From: Oscillospiraceae bacterium
GTDB lineage: Bacteria; Bacillota; Clostridia; Oscillospirales; Oscillospiraceae
Assembly (NCBI GenBank): GCA_009784725.1
Contig: WQXS01000005.1
Coordinates: forward strand, 1 to 64,000
Direction of reading: 5' to 3'
Length of the DNA: 64,000 nucleotides
Below are positions 24,469 to 34,300 of the stretch, one piece after another. The notes below the pieces were generated by a model. The model made no database searches. It saw only the letters and a program-made list of their open reading frames with translations, and was not told the origin of the DNA. The number at the start of each line of letters is the position of its first letter. Positions within the stretch are counted from its first letter, which is position 1. Made by a program: the position numbers and the translations under genes.

Positions 24469-25434
24469 CTAATCATATTTTATACGCGGGTCTGCGGCTG
24501 CGTATAATAAATCTGAAATAAGAGCACCGAGGAGAGTCAGAAATGCAAGCATTGAGTTAACTGCCATTATTATCGGAAAATCACGGAAATTAACCGCATC
24601 TATTGCTGTCCTGCCAAGCCCGGGTATGCCGAAAATCGATTCCGTTATAACGGCACCTCCCATCAATGAGGGAATCCAGAATCCGAACAGTGTGATAATC
24701 GGAATAAGACCGTTTCTTAAGGCATGGCGGTAGATAACAACCTTTTCCGAAAGACCTTTTGCCCGTGCGGTTCTGATATAATCCGACCTTATAACCTCAA
24801 GCATACTCGAACGGGTATAGCGCATGAATGTCGCCGTTCCGCCCATTCCGAGAACAATCATCGGTAAAACAAGGTGATGGAGCATGTGCATTGCTCCTGC
24901 AAGTGCATTTGGCGGTGCGTATAGGGGATTTCGAATCCCGAATAACGGGAACCACTGCATCTGTATGGCAAATATACGCAAAAGAATAAGCCCGAAGAAA
25001 AAACTCGGTAGGCTTATTCCTATTAGTGAAAACACCGTAAGCGAATTATCCGCAAGAGAATATTGTCTTGTTGCGCTTATGATACCTGCAGGTATTCCTA
25101 TAATTACCGAAAACAGAAATGCAAGAAGTGCAAGCGTAAGAGTTGTCGGAATCATTGGTGCAAGTATCTCGGTGACCGGTCTCTGGTACCTCATTGACAT
25201 ACCGAGGTCGCCGCGCAGAGTATTGCCGAGCCAAATAAAGTATCTGTTAAAAGCCGGTTCTTCCAGACCAAACCTGCGTGCTATTTCGGCTCTTTGCTCG
25301 GGTCTCATTCTCGGGTCGATAAAATTGGTAGATGCATCTCCGGGACTTAGTTCGATTATAAGAAACAATATAACCGTAATGCCAAGAAACACAGGTATTA
25401 TTTGCAGCAGCCTGCGTATTATATAGGTGCGCAT
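24469..25434 (-). CDS. oppB: Oligopeptide ABC transporter permease OppB, copy 1
   Basis: A 321-residue permease. N-terminus 'MRTYIIRRLLQIIPVFLGIT' is typical OppB, followed by the large periplasmic loop and EAA loop 'YIRTARAKGLSEKVVIYRHALRNGLIPII'. The ATG at 25434 lies eight bases after GGGGAG; the upstream ATG at 25440 is too close to that site. Length equals the mirror copy. Confidence 0.93.
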   Translation of the reverse strand: MRTYIIRRLLQIIPVFLGITVILFLIIELSPGDASTNFIDPRMRPEQRAEIARRFGLEEPAFNRYFIWLGNTLRGDLGMSMRYQRPVTEILAPMIPTTLTLALLAFLFSVIIGIPAGIISATRQYSLADNSLTVFSLIGISLPSFFFGLILLRIFAIQMQWFPLFGIRNPLYAPPNALAGAMHMLHHLVLPMIVLGMGGTATFMRYTRSSMLEVIRSDYIRTARAKGLSEKVVIYRHALRNGLIPIITLFGFWIPSLMGGAVITESIFGIPGLGRTAIDAVNFRDFPIIMAVNSMLAFLTLLGALISDLLYAAADPRIKYD

Positions 25435-25473
25435 ACACATTTCTCCCCTCAACAAAGTATTGATTTATGTCGC

Positions 25474-25510
25474 AAAGGGGTTATTGCACGTTAAGAACAA
25501 CAACCCCTTT
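25474..25510 (-). terminator. Hairpin between oppA and oppB, copy 1
   Basis: AAAGGGGTT and AACCCCTTT form a perfect 9-bp stem around a 19-nt loop, starting 22 nt after the oppA stop. There is no long T run, so partial termination, keeping the binding protein in excess over the membrane parts, is likelier than a full stop. Confidence 0.6.
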
Positions 25511-25532
25511 TATTACTGAGTATAGCTATTTT

Positions 25533-27293
25533 TTAGTGGTCGAGTGTTACTTTGTTGATGTGGTATGTCCAGTCGACATATGTGCTGATATCGAGGTTAC
25601 CTACACGGTCGGCTACGGGCCACATAACTGAGCGAAGTGCAACAACTACTGTCGGTACTTGCTCGTTGTACATTGCCGATATTTCATTATACAGCTCTGT
25701 ACGTTTCGCTTGGTCGAAGCTTTGTTTTGCATCTTCCATCTTGCGTGCGTACTCTTCGTTGCGCCAGCCTGATGCGTTGAATCCGCCGTCGCCGAGTGCC
25801 ATTTCGTCAAGACCGAAAATTCCGCCTGTGAGGTCGGGGTCAATTGCCATCGACCAACCCATTGTGAACATTTCGAAATCTCTTTCGGCATTCGATGATG
25901 CACTCAGTGAACGGTCACCGACTGTGTTAAAGTCCATGATTTCAATGGTGAGATCCACGCCGATTTGCGGCCATGTGTCAGCTGCAAGACCTGAGAGGAT
26001 TCCCGGCCATGCTGCTTCGGGATATACGAGCCATGTGATAGCCATTCTGTTGCCGTCTTTTGTACGGACACCGTCACCGCCCATTACCCAGCCTGCATCT
26101 TCCATGAGTTCGTTAGCTTTATCAAGGTCGAATGCATACGGGTTCATACCATCGGGATTAAATGCCCATGATACGGGAGAAATCGGTGATAAGCCTACCG
26201 AACCGAGCGCACCGTATGCTGCTGTGACAAATGCTTCGCGGTCAAGAGCATAAAGCAGTGCCTGACGTACGCGGTAGTCTTCGAGTTGCGGGATAAGTGT
26301 GTTGAATTGCATGAAGTTATAGCTGTTTCCTTCAATAACTCTGACGTCAATTCCGTCGATTGTTGCAAATGCTGCTTGGTTATCAAGTGATGCTCCGGGG
26401 TTTGCAACGTCAACCTGGTCTGTCATAAAGGCGCCCGCTAAGCTCTCATCGGGGATATCAAGGAAGATAACGCCGTCAATGAGCGGAATATCTGCGGGTT
26501 TCCAATAGTCAAAGTTTGTGTGAAGCAGGAGAAATTCTTTGTCTCTCCACTCTTGGAATACAAACCAGCCCGAACCCATCGGTTGGTCGAATTTTGCTGC
26601 GAAATCATCCCATGCATCGAATGCATAGTAATGCTCAGGCATAATTCCGTATCCGAAGTTAGCAATATTTGCAGGGCTTGCTGTTCCTTCTGCATATGTA
26701 AAGGAAATTGTTCTTTCGTCAATTACATTGATGCCGCTGATACTGTCAGCTGTGCCATCTTTAAATTCGTCGTGGCCTTCAAAGTCAACAACTACGTAAC
26801 CGCGAACACCCGTATACTCGGGATGTGCAAATACATTGTATGTGAATGCAACATCGCTTGCTGTCATTGGTGTGCCGTCACTGAAGGTAATTCCTTCATG
26901 CAATGTAAATGTGTATGTTAAATTGTCTGATGAGAGTTCCCAATCTGCAATATTGGGGATAAACTCTCCGCCTGCGTTGTTTGTAACAAGACCTTCAAAA
27001 ATGAGGCTTACTACATAACTGTCATAAACATTGCTTGATACTGTCGGGTTGAACAGTCCGTCAAGGCTTGTTGTACCGAAACGGAGAATGTTGTTTTGAT
27101 TAATTTCTCTCGGACCGGTGGCAACGGTTTCATCACCGTCTGTGCCTTGTGTTTCATTGCCTGTTGCAGGTGCAGGGGTCGGTGCAGGGGTCGGTGCAGC
27201 TGTCTCGTATTCGGTAGCACATGCTGCTACCAATACTAATGACATAATAACTGCTATCGCTACAGCGATAATGCGATTGTACCTTTTTGTCAT
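25533..27293 (-). CDS. oppA: Oligopeptide-binding lipoprotein OppA, copy 1
   Basis: A 586-residue family-5 solute-binding lipoprotein. Signal peptide with lipobox 'LVLVAACATE' (Cys near 25), a Thr/Pro/Ala linker, then 'NILRFGTTSLDGLFNP', 'FTLHEGITFSDGTPMTASDVAFT' (family signature) and 'YRVRQALLYALDREAFV'. It captures peptides outside the cell for OppBCDF. About half of its residues match copy 2, so the two may prefer different peptides. Confidence 0.93.
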   Translation of the reverse strand: MTKRYNRIIAVAIAVIMSLVLVAACATEYETAAPTPAPTPAPATGNETQGTDGDETVATGPREINQNNILRFGTTSLDGLFNPTVSSNVYDSYVVSLIFEGLVTNNAGGEFIPNIADWELSSDNLTYTFTLHEGITFSDGTPMTASDVAFTYNVFAHPEYTGVRGYVVVDFEGHDEFKDGTADSISGINVIDERTISFTYAEGTASPANIANFGYGIMPEHYYAFDAWDDFAAKFDQPMGSGWFVFQEWRDKEFLLLHTNFDYWKPADIPLIDGVIFLDIPDESLAGAFMTDQVDVANPGASLDNQAAFATIDGIDVRVIEGNSYNFMQFNTLIPQLEDYRVRQALLYALDREAFVTAAYGALGSVGLSPISPVSWAFNPDGMNPYAFDLDKANELMEDAGWVMGGDGVRTKDGNRMAITWLVYPEAAWPGILSGLAADTWPQIGVDLTIEIMDFNTVGDRSLSASSNAERDFEMFTMGWSMAIDPDLTGGIFGLDEMALGDGGFNASGWRNEEYARKMEDAKQSFDQAKRTELYNEISAMYNEQVPTVVVALRSVMWPVADRVGNLDISTYVDWTYHINKVTLDH

Positions 27294-27751
27294 TTTTTTG
27301 ATATCCTCCTATTTTTTGTTTTGTTGACCACTATTAAAAAGATGTAGCAGTCCTAAATAATGTATGCAACTTTCTCTTAATTATGTTACATTAATGAACA
27401 TTTATCCGCTTTTAAGGCCTGTTTTATGCCGTTTTATTCTATAGAAACACATAAATTGTTATATAGATTACATGGGTTAAAGGTTCATTTGGCAATGCTG
27501 AATATATTTAAGATGTGTCACAACTGTTAGAGAATACCATACGCAAGTAGTCTTGTCAACAAATATATGCATTTGCAGTACATTTTTGCTGCACGACCGC
27601 TCGGCTTTGTGAAAATGTGCTGATTTCTGTATTTCACATTGCAAACACTGCAGTATGTAACATTTTTAAGAAAAAGTAACATACATTGGGCAAAATGCGG
27701 TCATTATATTATTTTGTGAACAATTAAAATGAAAAAGGAGAAAAAGAAAAA
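27294..27751. promoter_or_regulatory. 458-bp divergent control region between the two opp operons
   Basis: An AT-rich stretch with no open frame of note. It must hold the promoters of both oppA genes. A short imperfect dyad (GTATGT...ACATAC, about 27654-27685) lies near the plus-strand gene, and 'TTGGGC' with 'TATATT' are seen nearby but badly spaced. Strong ribosome sites (AAAAAGGAG) lie at the plus-side end. I could not fix a promoter with confidence. Confidence 0.4.
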
Positions 27752-29503
27752 ATGAAAAAAATCTTGGCAACACTGCTCGCAGTCTCCCTCTTGCTCGTCA
27801 TGGTAGCAGCATGCGGCGGCAATGCAAACACCGGAACACCCGACTCCGGTACACCGGATTCAGGCACAGGTACAACAGATTCCGGCACAGCAGACGGGGG
27901 TACAACAGATTCAGGTACGGGAGATGCCGGTTTCCCGGATCCGAACAATATCCTGCGCTTTGCAACAACAGGAATCGCCGGAAACTTCAATCCGATACTT
28001 GCGAATAACGTTTATGACCAATATGTCGTAAGCCTTATTTTCGAAGGTATGATTTCAAACGATGCATCAGGCACATTTATTCCCCACATCGCAACATGGG
28101 AAGTATCAAGCGACCATCTGACATACACATTCACACTTGAAGACAGCATTACCTTCAGCGACGGAACACCGCTGACAGCGGAAGACGTTGCATTTACGTA
28201 CACAACAATTGCAAGTCCCGAATATATCGGACCGCGCGGTTATGCAGTTGCAAGCCTTAAAGGTTATCCCGAGTTTCGGGCAGGCGATACCGACACATTT
28301 GAAGGTGTAGAAGTAATTGACGAAAAAACAGTTGCTTTCCATATTGCCGACGGAGCCGAAAGTCCTGCAAACATCCAGTTCTTCGGATTCGGAATTCTTC
28401 CGAAGCACATCTATGATGTTGCAACATGGGATGACTTTACAGCGCTTAATACTTCACCGGTCGGTTCAGGCTGGTTTGTAATGGAAGAGTACAGAGACAA
28501 GGAATTTGTTCTCCTTCACAGAAATAATGATTATTGGAATACTTCTGAAAAACCGATTCTTGATGGAATCCTGATGTCGGAAATTCCGGAAGAAAGCCTT
28601 CAGGGCGCATTTATGACAGGTCAACTCGACCTTGCTCAACCGCAAACAAGCAGCGATAACTGGGATGCATACTCCGTAATGGACGGTGTATTCGTTCAGT
28701 CACACCTTGCAAACGGTTATACATATCTCCAGTTTAACACTTTAACACCTCAACTCGAGGATTATCGTGTGCGTCAGGCTCTTATGTATTCACTTGATCG
28801 CCAGGCATTTATCGAAGCCCTCTTCGGAACACTCGGTTCGGTAGGACTTGCTCCGATTTCACCGGTATCATGGGCATTCCCGACATCCGGTCTTAACGAC
28901 TATGCATTTGATATGGACAGAGCATCTGCGCTTATGGATGACGCAGGCTGGGAAATGGGTGCTGACGGCGTCCGCACAAAAGGCGGAAACAGAATGGAAC
29001 TTAAATGGCTGGTTTATGATGACGTAGCATGGCCGGGAGTTCTTTCAGCTCTTGCAGCCGACTCTTGGAGAGAACTTGGTGTTGACCTTAGTATCGACAT
29101 CATGGACTTTGAAACTGTTCAAGCTCTCACAGGCGGAGTGCCGATTGAAGAAAGAGATTTCAGCATTTACACAATGGGCTGGTCCACAGCGATTGACCCC
29201 GACCTCACAGGCGGAATCTTCGGTATGGAAGATGACACAATGGATCAAGGCGGGTTCAACCAATCAGGATGGTTCAGACAGGATGTACATGACAAAATGC
29301 TCGAAGCTCTTCGTGAATTCGACCAGGGCAGACGTGCAGAGTTATATAAAGAGCTTGCACTTATCTTCAATGAACAGCTTCCGACAGCTGTTGTTTCCTA
29401 CAGATACTTTGTATGGGTAAACAGCGACCGTGTACAAGGTCTTGATATTGGTCCGTTTGTTGACTGGACATACCATGTAAATAAAATCTCACTTGCAAAC
29501 TGA
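27752..29503 (+). CDS. oppA: Oligopeptide-binding lipoprotein OppA, copy 2
   Basis: A 583-residue family-5 solute-binding lipoprotein with lipobox 'LVMVAACGGN' and a linker built of DSGT repeats (TPDSGTPDSGTGTTDSGT). Binding-protein blocks match copy 1: 'NILRFATTGIAGNFNP', 'FTLEDSITFSDGTPLTAEDVAFT', 'YRVRQALMYSLDRQAFI'. It starts an operon that mirrors the one at 21-27 kb. Confidence 0.93.
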   Translation: MKKILATLLAVSLLLVMVAACGGNANTGTPDSGTPDSGTGTTDSGTADGGTTDSGTGDAGFPDPNNILRFATTGIAGNFNPILANNVYDQYVVSLIFEGMISNDASGTFIPHIATWEVSSDHLTYTFTLEDSITFSDGTPLTAEDVAFTYTTIASPEYIGPRGYAVASLKGYPEFRAGDTDTFEGVEVIDEKTVAFHIADGAESPANIQFFGFGILPKHIYDVATWDDFTALNTSPVGSGWFVMEEYRDKEFVLLHRNNDYWNTSEKPILDGILMSEIPEESLQGAFMTGQLDLAQPQTSSDNWDAYSVMDGVFVQSHLANGYTYLQFNTLTPQLEDYRVRQALMYSLDRQAFIEALFGTLGSVGLAPISPVSWAFPTSGLNDYAFDMDRASALMDDAGWEMGADGVRTKGGNRMELKWLVYDDVAWPGVLSALAADSWRELGVDLSIDIMDFETVQALTGGVPIEERDFSIYTMGWSTAIDPDLTGGIFGMEDDTMDQGGFNQSGWFRQDVHDKMLEALREFDQGRRAELYKELALIFNEQLPTAVVSYRYFVWVNSDRVQGLDIGPFVDWTYHVNKISLAN

Positions 29504-29535
29504 CAAAACCAATAACGTAACCTGATAAAGCACCA

Positions 29536-29582
29536 AAGGGGACGGAATCATCGCTAACAGCATAGCAATGAACCGTCCCCTT
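29536..29582. repeat. GGGGACGG palindrome between oppA and oppB, copy 2
   Basis: AAGGGGACGG and CCGTCCCCTT form a perfect 10-bp stem, with inner CAT/ATG and GCTA/TAGC pairs, 33 nt after the oppA stop. It has the same position as the unrelated hairpin in operon 1 and the same arm word as the dispersed palindromes. Confidence 0.8.
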
Positions 29583-29619
29583 ACTAAAACTTAAATTTAA
29601 CCGAAAGAGAGGAATATGT

Positions 29620-30585
29620 ATGGGTACCTATATAGTACGGAGATTATTGCAATTAATCCCTGTATTTCTGGGAATAATGGTAATACTCTTCACTATTGTC
29701 GAGCTTAGTCCGGGGGGGCCGCTTTCGGCATATTTAAGTCCGAGAATGACTCCGGCACTGCGGGCGGAGTTAGTGGAAAGGTTCGGATTAAACGACCCTC
29801 CCGTAACTCGTTTTTTCATTTGGCTCGGTAATATGCTTCGAGGTGAGCTCGGTTCATCGATAAGGCTGCAAAGACCGGTTGTTGATGTTCTTGCTCCGAT
29901 GATTTCCCCGACTTTACTTCTGATGTCGCTTTCAATGGTATTTTCGGTACTTGTCGGTGTTCCTGCCGGAATTATCAGCGCAACAAAGCAGTATACAATT
30001 GCAGACAATTCCCTTACAGTATTTTCTCTTATAGGTATCAGCATGCCGAGCTTTTTCTTCGGTTTGCTTCTTTTACGTTATTTCTCCGTTGAGCTTCAAT
30101 GGTTTCCTCTTTTCGGAATGCGTGACGCTTTATACAAACCGCCGAACGCTTTTGCAAATGCTCTTCATGTTCTTCATCATATGGTATTGCCTGTAATTGT
30201 TCTTGGAATGGGTGGTGTTGCAACATTCATGCGGTATACCCGTTCGAGTATGCTTGAGGTTATTAAATCAGACTATATACGCACCGCAAGAGCAAAGGGT
30301 TTAACGGAAAAGGTTGTTATCTACCGTCATGCTCTTCGTAATGCGATGATTCCCATAATCACACTTCTCGGCTTCTGGATTCCGTCACTTTTAAGCGGAG
30401 CGGTTATTACGGAAAGTATATTCGCACTTCCGGGCATAGGACGAACTGCGGTAGAGGCAGTCATGACACGTGATTATCCGATTATTCTGTCAATAAGCAC
30501 TATGATGGCAATCCTGACGCTTCTCAGTACTCTCATAGCCGACATATTATACGCAGCTGCAGACCCGCGTATAAAGTATGATTAG
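29620..30585 (+). CDS. oppB: Oligopeptide ABC transporter permease OppB, copy 2
   Basis: A 321-residue permease closely related to copy 1 ('MGTYIVRRLLQLIPVFLGIM', EAA loop 'YIRTARAKGLTEKVVIYRHALRNAMIPII'). GAGAGG lies upstream of the ATG. It ends 13 nt before oppC. Confidence 0.93.
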   Translation: MGTYIVRRLLQLIPVFLGIMVILFTIVELSPGGPLSAYLSPRMTPALRAELVERFGLNDPPVTRFFIWLGNMLRGELGSSIRLQRPVVDVLAPMISPTLLLMSLSMVFSVLVGVPAGIISATKQYTIADNSLTVFSLIGISMPSFFFGLLLLRYFSVELQWFPLFGMRDALYKPPNAFANALHVLHHMVLPVIVLGMGGVATFMRYTRSSMLEVIKSDYIRTARAKGLTEKVVIYRHALRNAMIPIITLLGFWIPSLLSGAVITESIFALPGIGRTAVEAVMTRDYPIILSISTMMAILTLLSTLIADILYAAADPRIKYD

Positions 30586-30598
30586 GGGGTGTAATTAA

Positions 30599-31501
30599 AT
30601 GTCAGACGCTGTAAAAACAGTCGAAGTAAAAAAGAAGTTCAAAAGAGAGTCGGAGATGAGCTACTGGGGTAGTGTATTTTTCCGGTTGAAGAAAAATAAA
30701 ATGGCAATGGTAAGCTTGATTGTTTTAGTGATAATTGTACTCGGATGTATATTTGTTCCGATTTTTTCGGAGCTTGATTACATTCACACAAACACCGACA
30801 ATAATAACCAACCACCAAGCTGGGAGCACCCGTTTGGCACCGATCAGATAGGGCGCGACCTTTTTGTCCGCTTTTTTAACGGGGGCAGGATTTCGCTTGG
30901 ACTTGCACTATCAGTAGTTATTCTTGAAGTTGTAATAGGTACGATTATGGGATGTATTGCCGGTTATTACGGTAAATTCGCCGATACAATAATAATGAGG
31001 TTTTGTGAGATTCTAATGAGTTTCCCGTTTTTGATGTTCGCAATTACAATGGTTGCGCTTTTTGGAAACAGCATACCTGTTTTAATATTTGTAATGGTTC
31101 TTCTTACCTGGCCGTCTGTCTGCCGTATAGTCCGAGGGCAGATTCTGACCCTTCGGGAGCTTGAATATATGGAAGCATGCGAAGCTCTCGGTTTAAGTGA
31201 CTGGCGCAGAATATTCAAGCACCTTTTGCCAAACATCCTTGCATATGCAATTGTATTTGCAACACTCGGAATGGCATCGGTCATTCTCACGGAAACAGCT
31301 TTGTCGTTTCTCGGGCTTGGTGTTTCGCCGCCGACTCCAACATGGGGTAACCTCATACAGGAGGCGCGTAATTTCACGATTCTTACACAGCGCTGGTGGT
31401 ATTGGATTCCGCCGGGTCTTGGAATATTTGTCTCGGTTATGTGCTTCAACATTCTCGGTGACGGTCTGCGTGATGCCATCGACCCGAAAATGAAAAGGTA
31501 G
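30599..31501 (+). CDS. oppC: Oligopeptide ABC transporter permease OppC, copy 2
   Basis: A 300-residue permease. 'ESEMSYWGSVFFRLKKNK' before the first helix, 'HPFGTDQIGRDLFVRFFNGG', EAA loop 'YMEACEALGLSDWRRIFKHLLPNIL'. Behind AGGGGGTG, the same leader as in operon 1. Confidence 0.93.
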   Translation: MSDAVKTVEVKKKFKRESEMSYWGSVFFRLKKNKMAMVSLIVLVIIVLGCIFVPIFSELDYIHTNTDNNNQPPSWEHPFGTDQIGRDLFVRFFNGGRISLGLALSVVILEVVIGTIMGCIAGYYGKFADTIIMRFCEILMSFPFLMFAITMVALFGNSIPVLIFVMVLLTWPSVCRIVRGQILTLRELEYMEACEALGLSDWRRIFKHLLPNILAYAIVFATLGMASVILTETALSFLGLGVSPPTPTWGNLIQEARNFTILTQRWWYWIPPGLGIFVSVMCFNILGDGLRDAIDPKMKR

Positions 31502-31513
31502 GGGGTCGGAGAT

Positions 31514-32704
31514 ATGAACGAGAATTTGAATAGTATAAATTCAGAAAATGCAAATGATGTAACTAATGACATAAACAACGATTTAAGTAATGTCGACGAT
31601 GTGGATATCGGAGCAATGATGGTACCCGAATCGGGAATGCCAACCGTCGGACAGAAAAAAGAAGATATTCTGCTTGATGTGAAGGGTTTGAAAACATTTT
31701 TCTATACATCAAACGGAACGGTCCGTGCAGTCAATGATGTTGATTTCTATGTAAGAAAAGGCGAAACCCTTGGGCTTGTCGGCGAATCGGGCTGCGGAAA
31801 AAGTATTTCAAGTATGTCACTTGCACGTATTGTTGAGACACCTCCCGGTAAGTTTGAAGGCGGTGAAATCACTCTTGACGGAAGATGCTTAATGCGTATT
31901 AACGAGGATGAGCGGTTTTTGATTTCCGAAAAGGAAATGCGTTCAATCCGCGGAAATGAAATTTCTTATATTTTTCAAGAGCCGATGACCTCGCTTAATC
32001 CTGTTTTTAAGATAAGCAAGCAAATCAGCGAACCTATGATTCTTCATAGGGGTATGAGTAAAAAAGAAGCTCATAAGGAAAGTATCAGACTGTTGGAGCT
32101 GGTTAAAATACCAAATCCCGAACGTATCGTTAATGAGTACCCCTTTAGACTCTCGGGCGGAATGCGCCAGCGTGTAATGATTGCAATGGCTCTTGCATGC
32201 GAGCCGAAGCTGCTAATCGCAGACGAGCCGACAACTGCACTTGATGTTACCGTGCAGGCTCAGGTTCTCGATTTAATGAACGAACTGAAGGAGCGGATTA
32301 ATACTTCTATAGTATTTATTACTCACGACCTTGGGGTCATCGCCGAAATGTGTGACCGTGTTGTGGTTATGTACGCAGGAAAGGTAGTTGAAAGCTCACC
32401 GATAGAGGATCTTTTTTCTTCACCGCAGCACCCGTACACTCAAGGCCTTATTTCATCAAAACCCGACCTTGTTACAACGGAAAAAAGGCTCAATGTTATT
32501 CCCGGAAGTGTTCCCGACCTCACAGACCTTCCGCCCGGATGTCCGTTCCATCCGCGTTGCTATAAAGCATCCGAAAGATGCAAGGTTGAGTTCCCGCCGT
32601 CGCACAGACTCACAGACGAACATCTGGTTTCCTGCTGGGAATGCAAAGGTGAGGAAATTGTCTCCGTGAGTGAAACTACCTTGGAAGGAGGGGAGCCGGC
32701 ATGA
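31514..32704 (+). CDS. oppD: Oligopeptide ABC transporter ATPase OppD, copy 2
   Basis: A 396-residue ABC ATPase, 21 residues longer than copy 1 through a longer Asn/Asp-rich N-terminus ahead of the shared '[18 protein letters not shown]'. Walker A '[16 protein letters not shown]', signature '[16 protein letters not shown]', Walker B '[14 protein letters not shown]', C-terminal '[17 protein letters not shown]'. Overlaps oppF by four bases. Confidence 0.94.
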   Translation: MNENLNSINSENANDVTNDINNDLSNVDDVDIGAMMVPESGMPTVGQKKEDILLDVKGLKTFFYTSNGTVRAVNDVDFYVRKGETLGLVGESGCGKSISSMSLARIVETPPGKFEGGEITLDGRCLMRINEDERFLISEKEMRSIRGNEISYIFQEPMTSLNPVFKISKQISEPMILHRGMSKKEAHKESIRLLELVKIPNPERIVNEYPFRLSGGMRQRVMIAMALACEPKLLIADEPTTALDVTVQAQVLDLMNELKERINTSIVFITHDLGVIAEMCDRVVVMYAGKVVESSPIEDLFSSPQHPYTQGLISSKPDLVTTEKRLNVIPGSVPDLTDLPPGCPFHPRCYKASERCKVEFPPSHRLTDEHLVSCWECKGEEIVSVSETTLEGGEPA

Positions 32705-33687
32705 ATGATACAGCATTACTCGAAGTAAAAAACCTGAAAAAATATTTCCCGATACAGGCCGGAATTATACGCAGAACCGTCGGGCATGTTAAGGCTGTTG
32801 ACGGGCTTACATTTAATATTAAACGCGGCAAAACCATGGGTCTTGTCGGTGAGTCAGGCTGCGGAAAATCAACAACCGGACGTACACTTTTACGTCTTCT
32901 CAAAGCAACCGAGGGTTCTGTTACTTTTGACGGTAACGATATGCTTGCCATGGATAGAAGCAAGCTTAGAGCATTTCGCACAAGAATGCAGATAATTTTC
33001 CAGGACCCGTACAGCTCGCTTAATCCGCGTCTTCCTGTCAGCGAAATTGTCGGCGAGGCAATGATGCAGCATAAAATGGTTAAAAACAAGCGTGAAATGA
33101 AAGAGCGGGTTAATGAAATAATAAGTAAGTGCGGGTTATTTGCGGAGCAGGCACTGCGTTACCCCCATCAGTTCTCCGGCGGCCAGCGTCAGCGTATCTG
33201 CATTGCAAGAGCGCTTGCGGTTAATCCCGAGTTTATCGTATGCGACGAAGCTGTTTCAGCACTCGACGTATCGATTCAATCGCAGATTATCAATCTGCTC
33301 AAGGACCTTCAGGATGAGATGGGTCTTACATATCTGTTTATTTCACATGACCTTTCTGTTGTTAAATTTATCAGTGATGATGTCGGAGTTATGTATGTTG
33401 GGCACTTGGTTGAATACGGAAGCCGTGACAAGATATTTGCAAATCCGATTCACCCGTATACAAAAGCTCTTCTTTCTGCAGCACCGTCATTTGACCCTGC
33501 CGCACGCGGAGGTAAAGGACGTATTGTTATGGAGGGTGATGTACCATCACCTGCAAACCCGCCATCGGGTTGCCGCTTCCACACAAGATGCCCGCATGTC
33601 GAGCCGATATGCAAAGAAACGGTTCCCGAAAACAGGGAACTCGAGCCCGGACACTTTGTAATGTGCCATAAAGCGGAGTCCTTATAA
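32701..33687 (+). CDS. oppF: Oligopeptide ABC transporter ATPase OppF, copy 2
   Basis: A 328-residue ABC ATPase. Its first third differs from copy 1 at many positions, but from 'EQALRYPHQFSGG' (about residue 145) to the end only a few residues after 'SFDP' differ. All ATPase motifs are intact. The stop overlaps the ATG of the small membrane protein gene (TAATG). Confidence 0.94.
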   Translation: MNDTALLEVKNLKKYFPIQAGIIRRTVGHVKAVDGLTFNIKRGKTMGLVGESGCGKSTTGRTLLRLLKATEGSVTFDGNDMLAMDRSKLRAFRTRMQIIFQDPYSSLNPRLPVSEIVGEAMMQHKMVKNKREMKERVNEIISKCGLFAEQALRYPHQFSGGQRQRICIARALAVNPEFIVCDEAVSALDVSIQSQIINLLKDLQDEMGLTYLFISHDLSVVKFISDDVGVMYVGHLVEYGSRDKIFANPIHPYTKALLSAAPSFDPAARGGKGRIVMEGDVPSPANPPSGCRFHTRCPHVEPICKETVPENRELEPGHFVMCHKAESL

Positions 33688-34124
33688 TGTTTTTTAACAA
33701 CCGCCGCGTAGAAGAAGAACTTGAAAAAATACGCAAAGCAAACCTCCCTCCGCCAAAAGCGGATGAGGAGGTTGCTTCAATTACGTCTGAGGCTGTAGAC
33801 TGGAACATGGACGTGAGCGTGGACGGGTATGAGAATGTTGACGGAGATGAAAACATTGACGGAGAAGAAATAAACACTGCAGCAAATATAGATAACACCG
33901 GAACCGCAGCCGATTATATTAAGTCTTCCGGTGCAGAAGCATCTGAGTCCACAATTGCAGAAGCATCTGAGTCCAACGTTGTCGAAGTAGCCGACACCGC
34001 TGACATCGCCTTTACCGCAAAAGACCTCCTCGCAATGACAATCGCCGCCCTCTCAATAGTCCTCCCCTACGTCGCAATATTCATATTAATGACAATAATA
34101 TTCTTTTATTTATTCTTGGGATAA
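33687..34124 (+). CDS. Small membrane protein ending the second oligopeptide operon
   Basis: A 145-residue homologue of the protein at 21143-21430. Same N-terminus ('MFFNNRRVEEELEKIRKA', 'NLPPPKADEEV') and same C-terminal membrane part ('DIAFTAKDLLAMTIAALSIV...'). The middle is expanded to about 75 acidic residues with repeats (EASESTIAEASESNVVE; VDGDENIDGEE). No known family. Conservation of both ends in both operons, with drift in the middle, supports a real protein that works with OppDF. Confidence 0.75.
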   Translation: MFFNNRRVEEELEKIRKANLPPPKADEEVASITSEAVDWNMDVSVDGYENVDGDENIDGEEINTAANIDNTGTAADYIKSSGAEASESTIAEASESNVVEVADTADIAFTAKDLLAMTIAALSIVLPYVAIFILMTIIFFYLFLG

Positions 34125-34238
34125 AAGATTATAAGATAATAAGACACTATGTTCAGTATAATTTTGTATAAGAGGAGTGCAAGCCAACAGCTTGTCATTC
34201 CTCGTTAGTTACTCTATTACTCTGTTGCTATATTTCTA

Positions 34239-34267
34239 TTGACAATTTTTGTAGATTTGAGTATAAT
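34239..34267 (+). promoter_or_regulatory. Consensus promoter of the AbiE-type pair
   Basis: A perfect TTGACA (34239-34244), exactly 17 nt, and a perfect TATAAT (34262-34267). The first start codon is 34 nt further on. Confidence 0.8.
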
Positions 34268-34300
34268 GCTAATGAAAATAATAAAAACATCAATTCTCAT

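Noticed and set aside
27654..27685. Strong operator dyad before oppA copy 2
   Set aside because: Only six or seven bases pair and no second copy lies before oppA copy 1, so it was not called as an operator.
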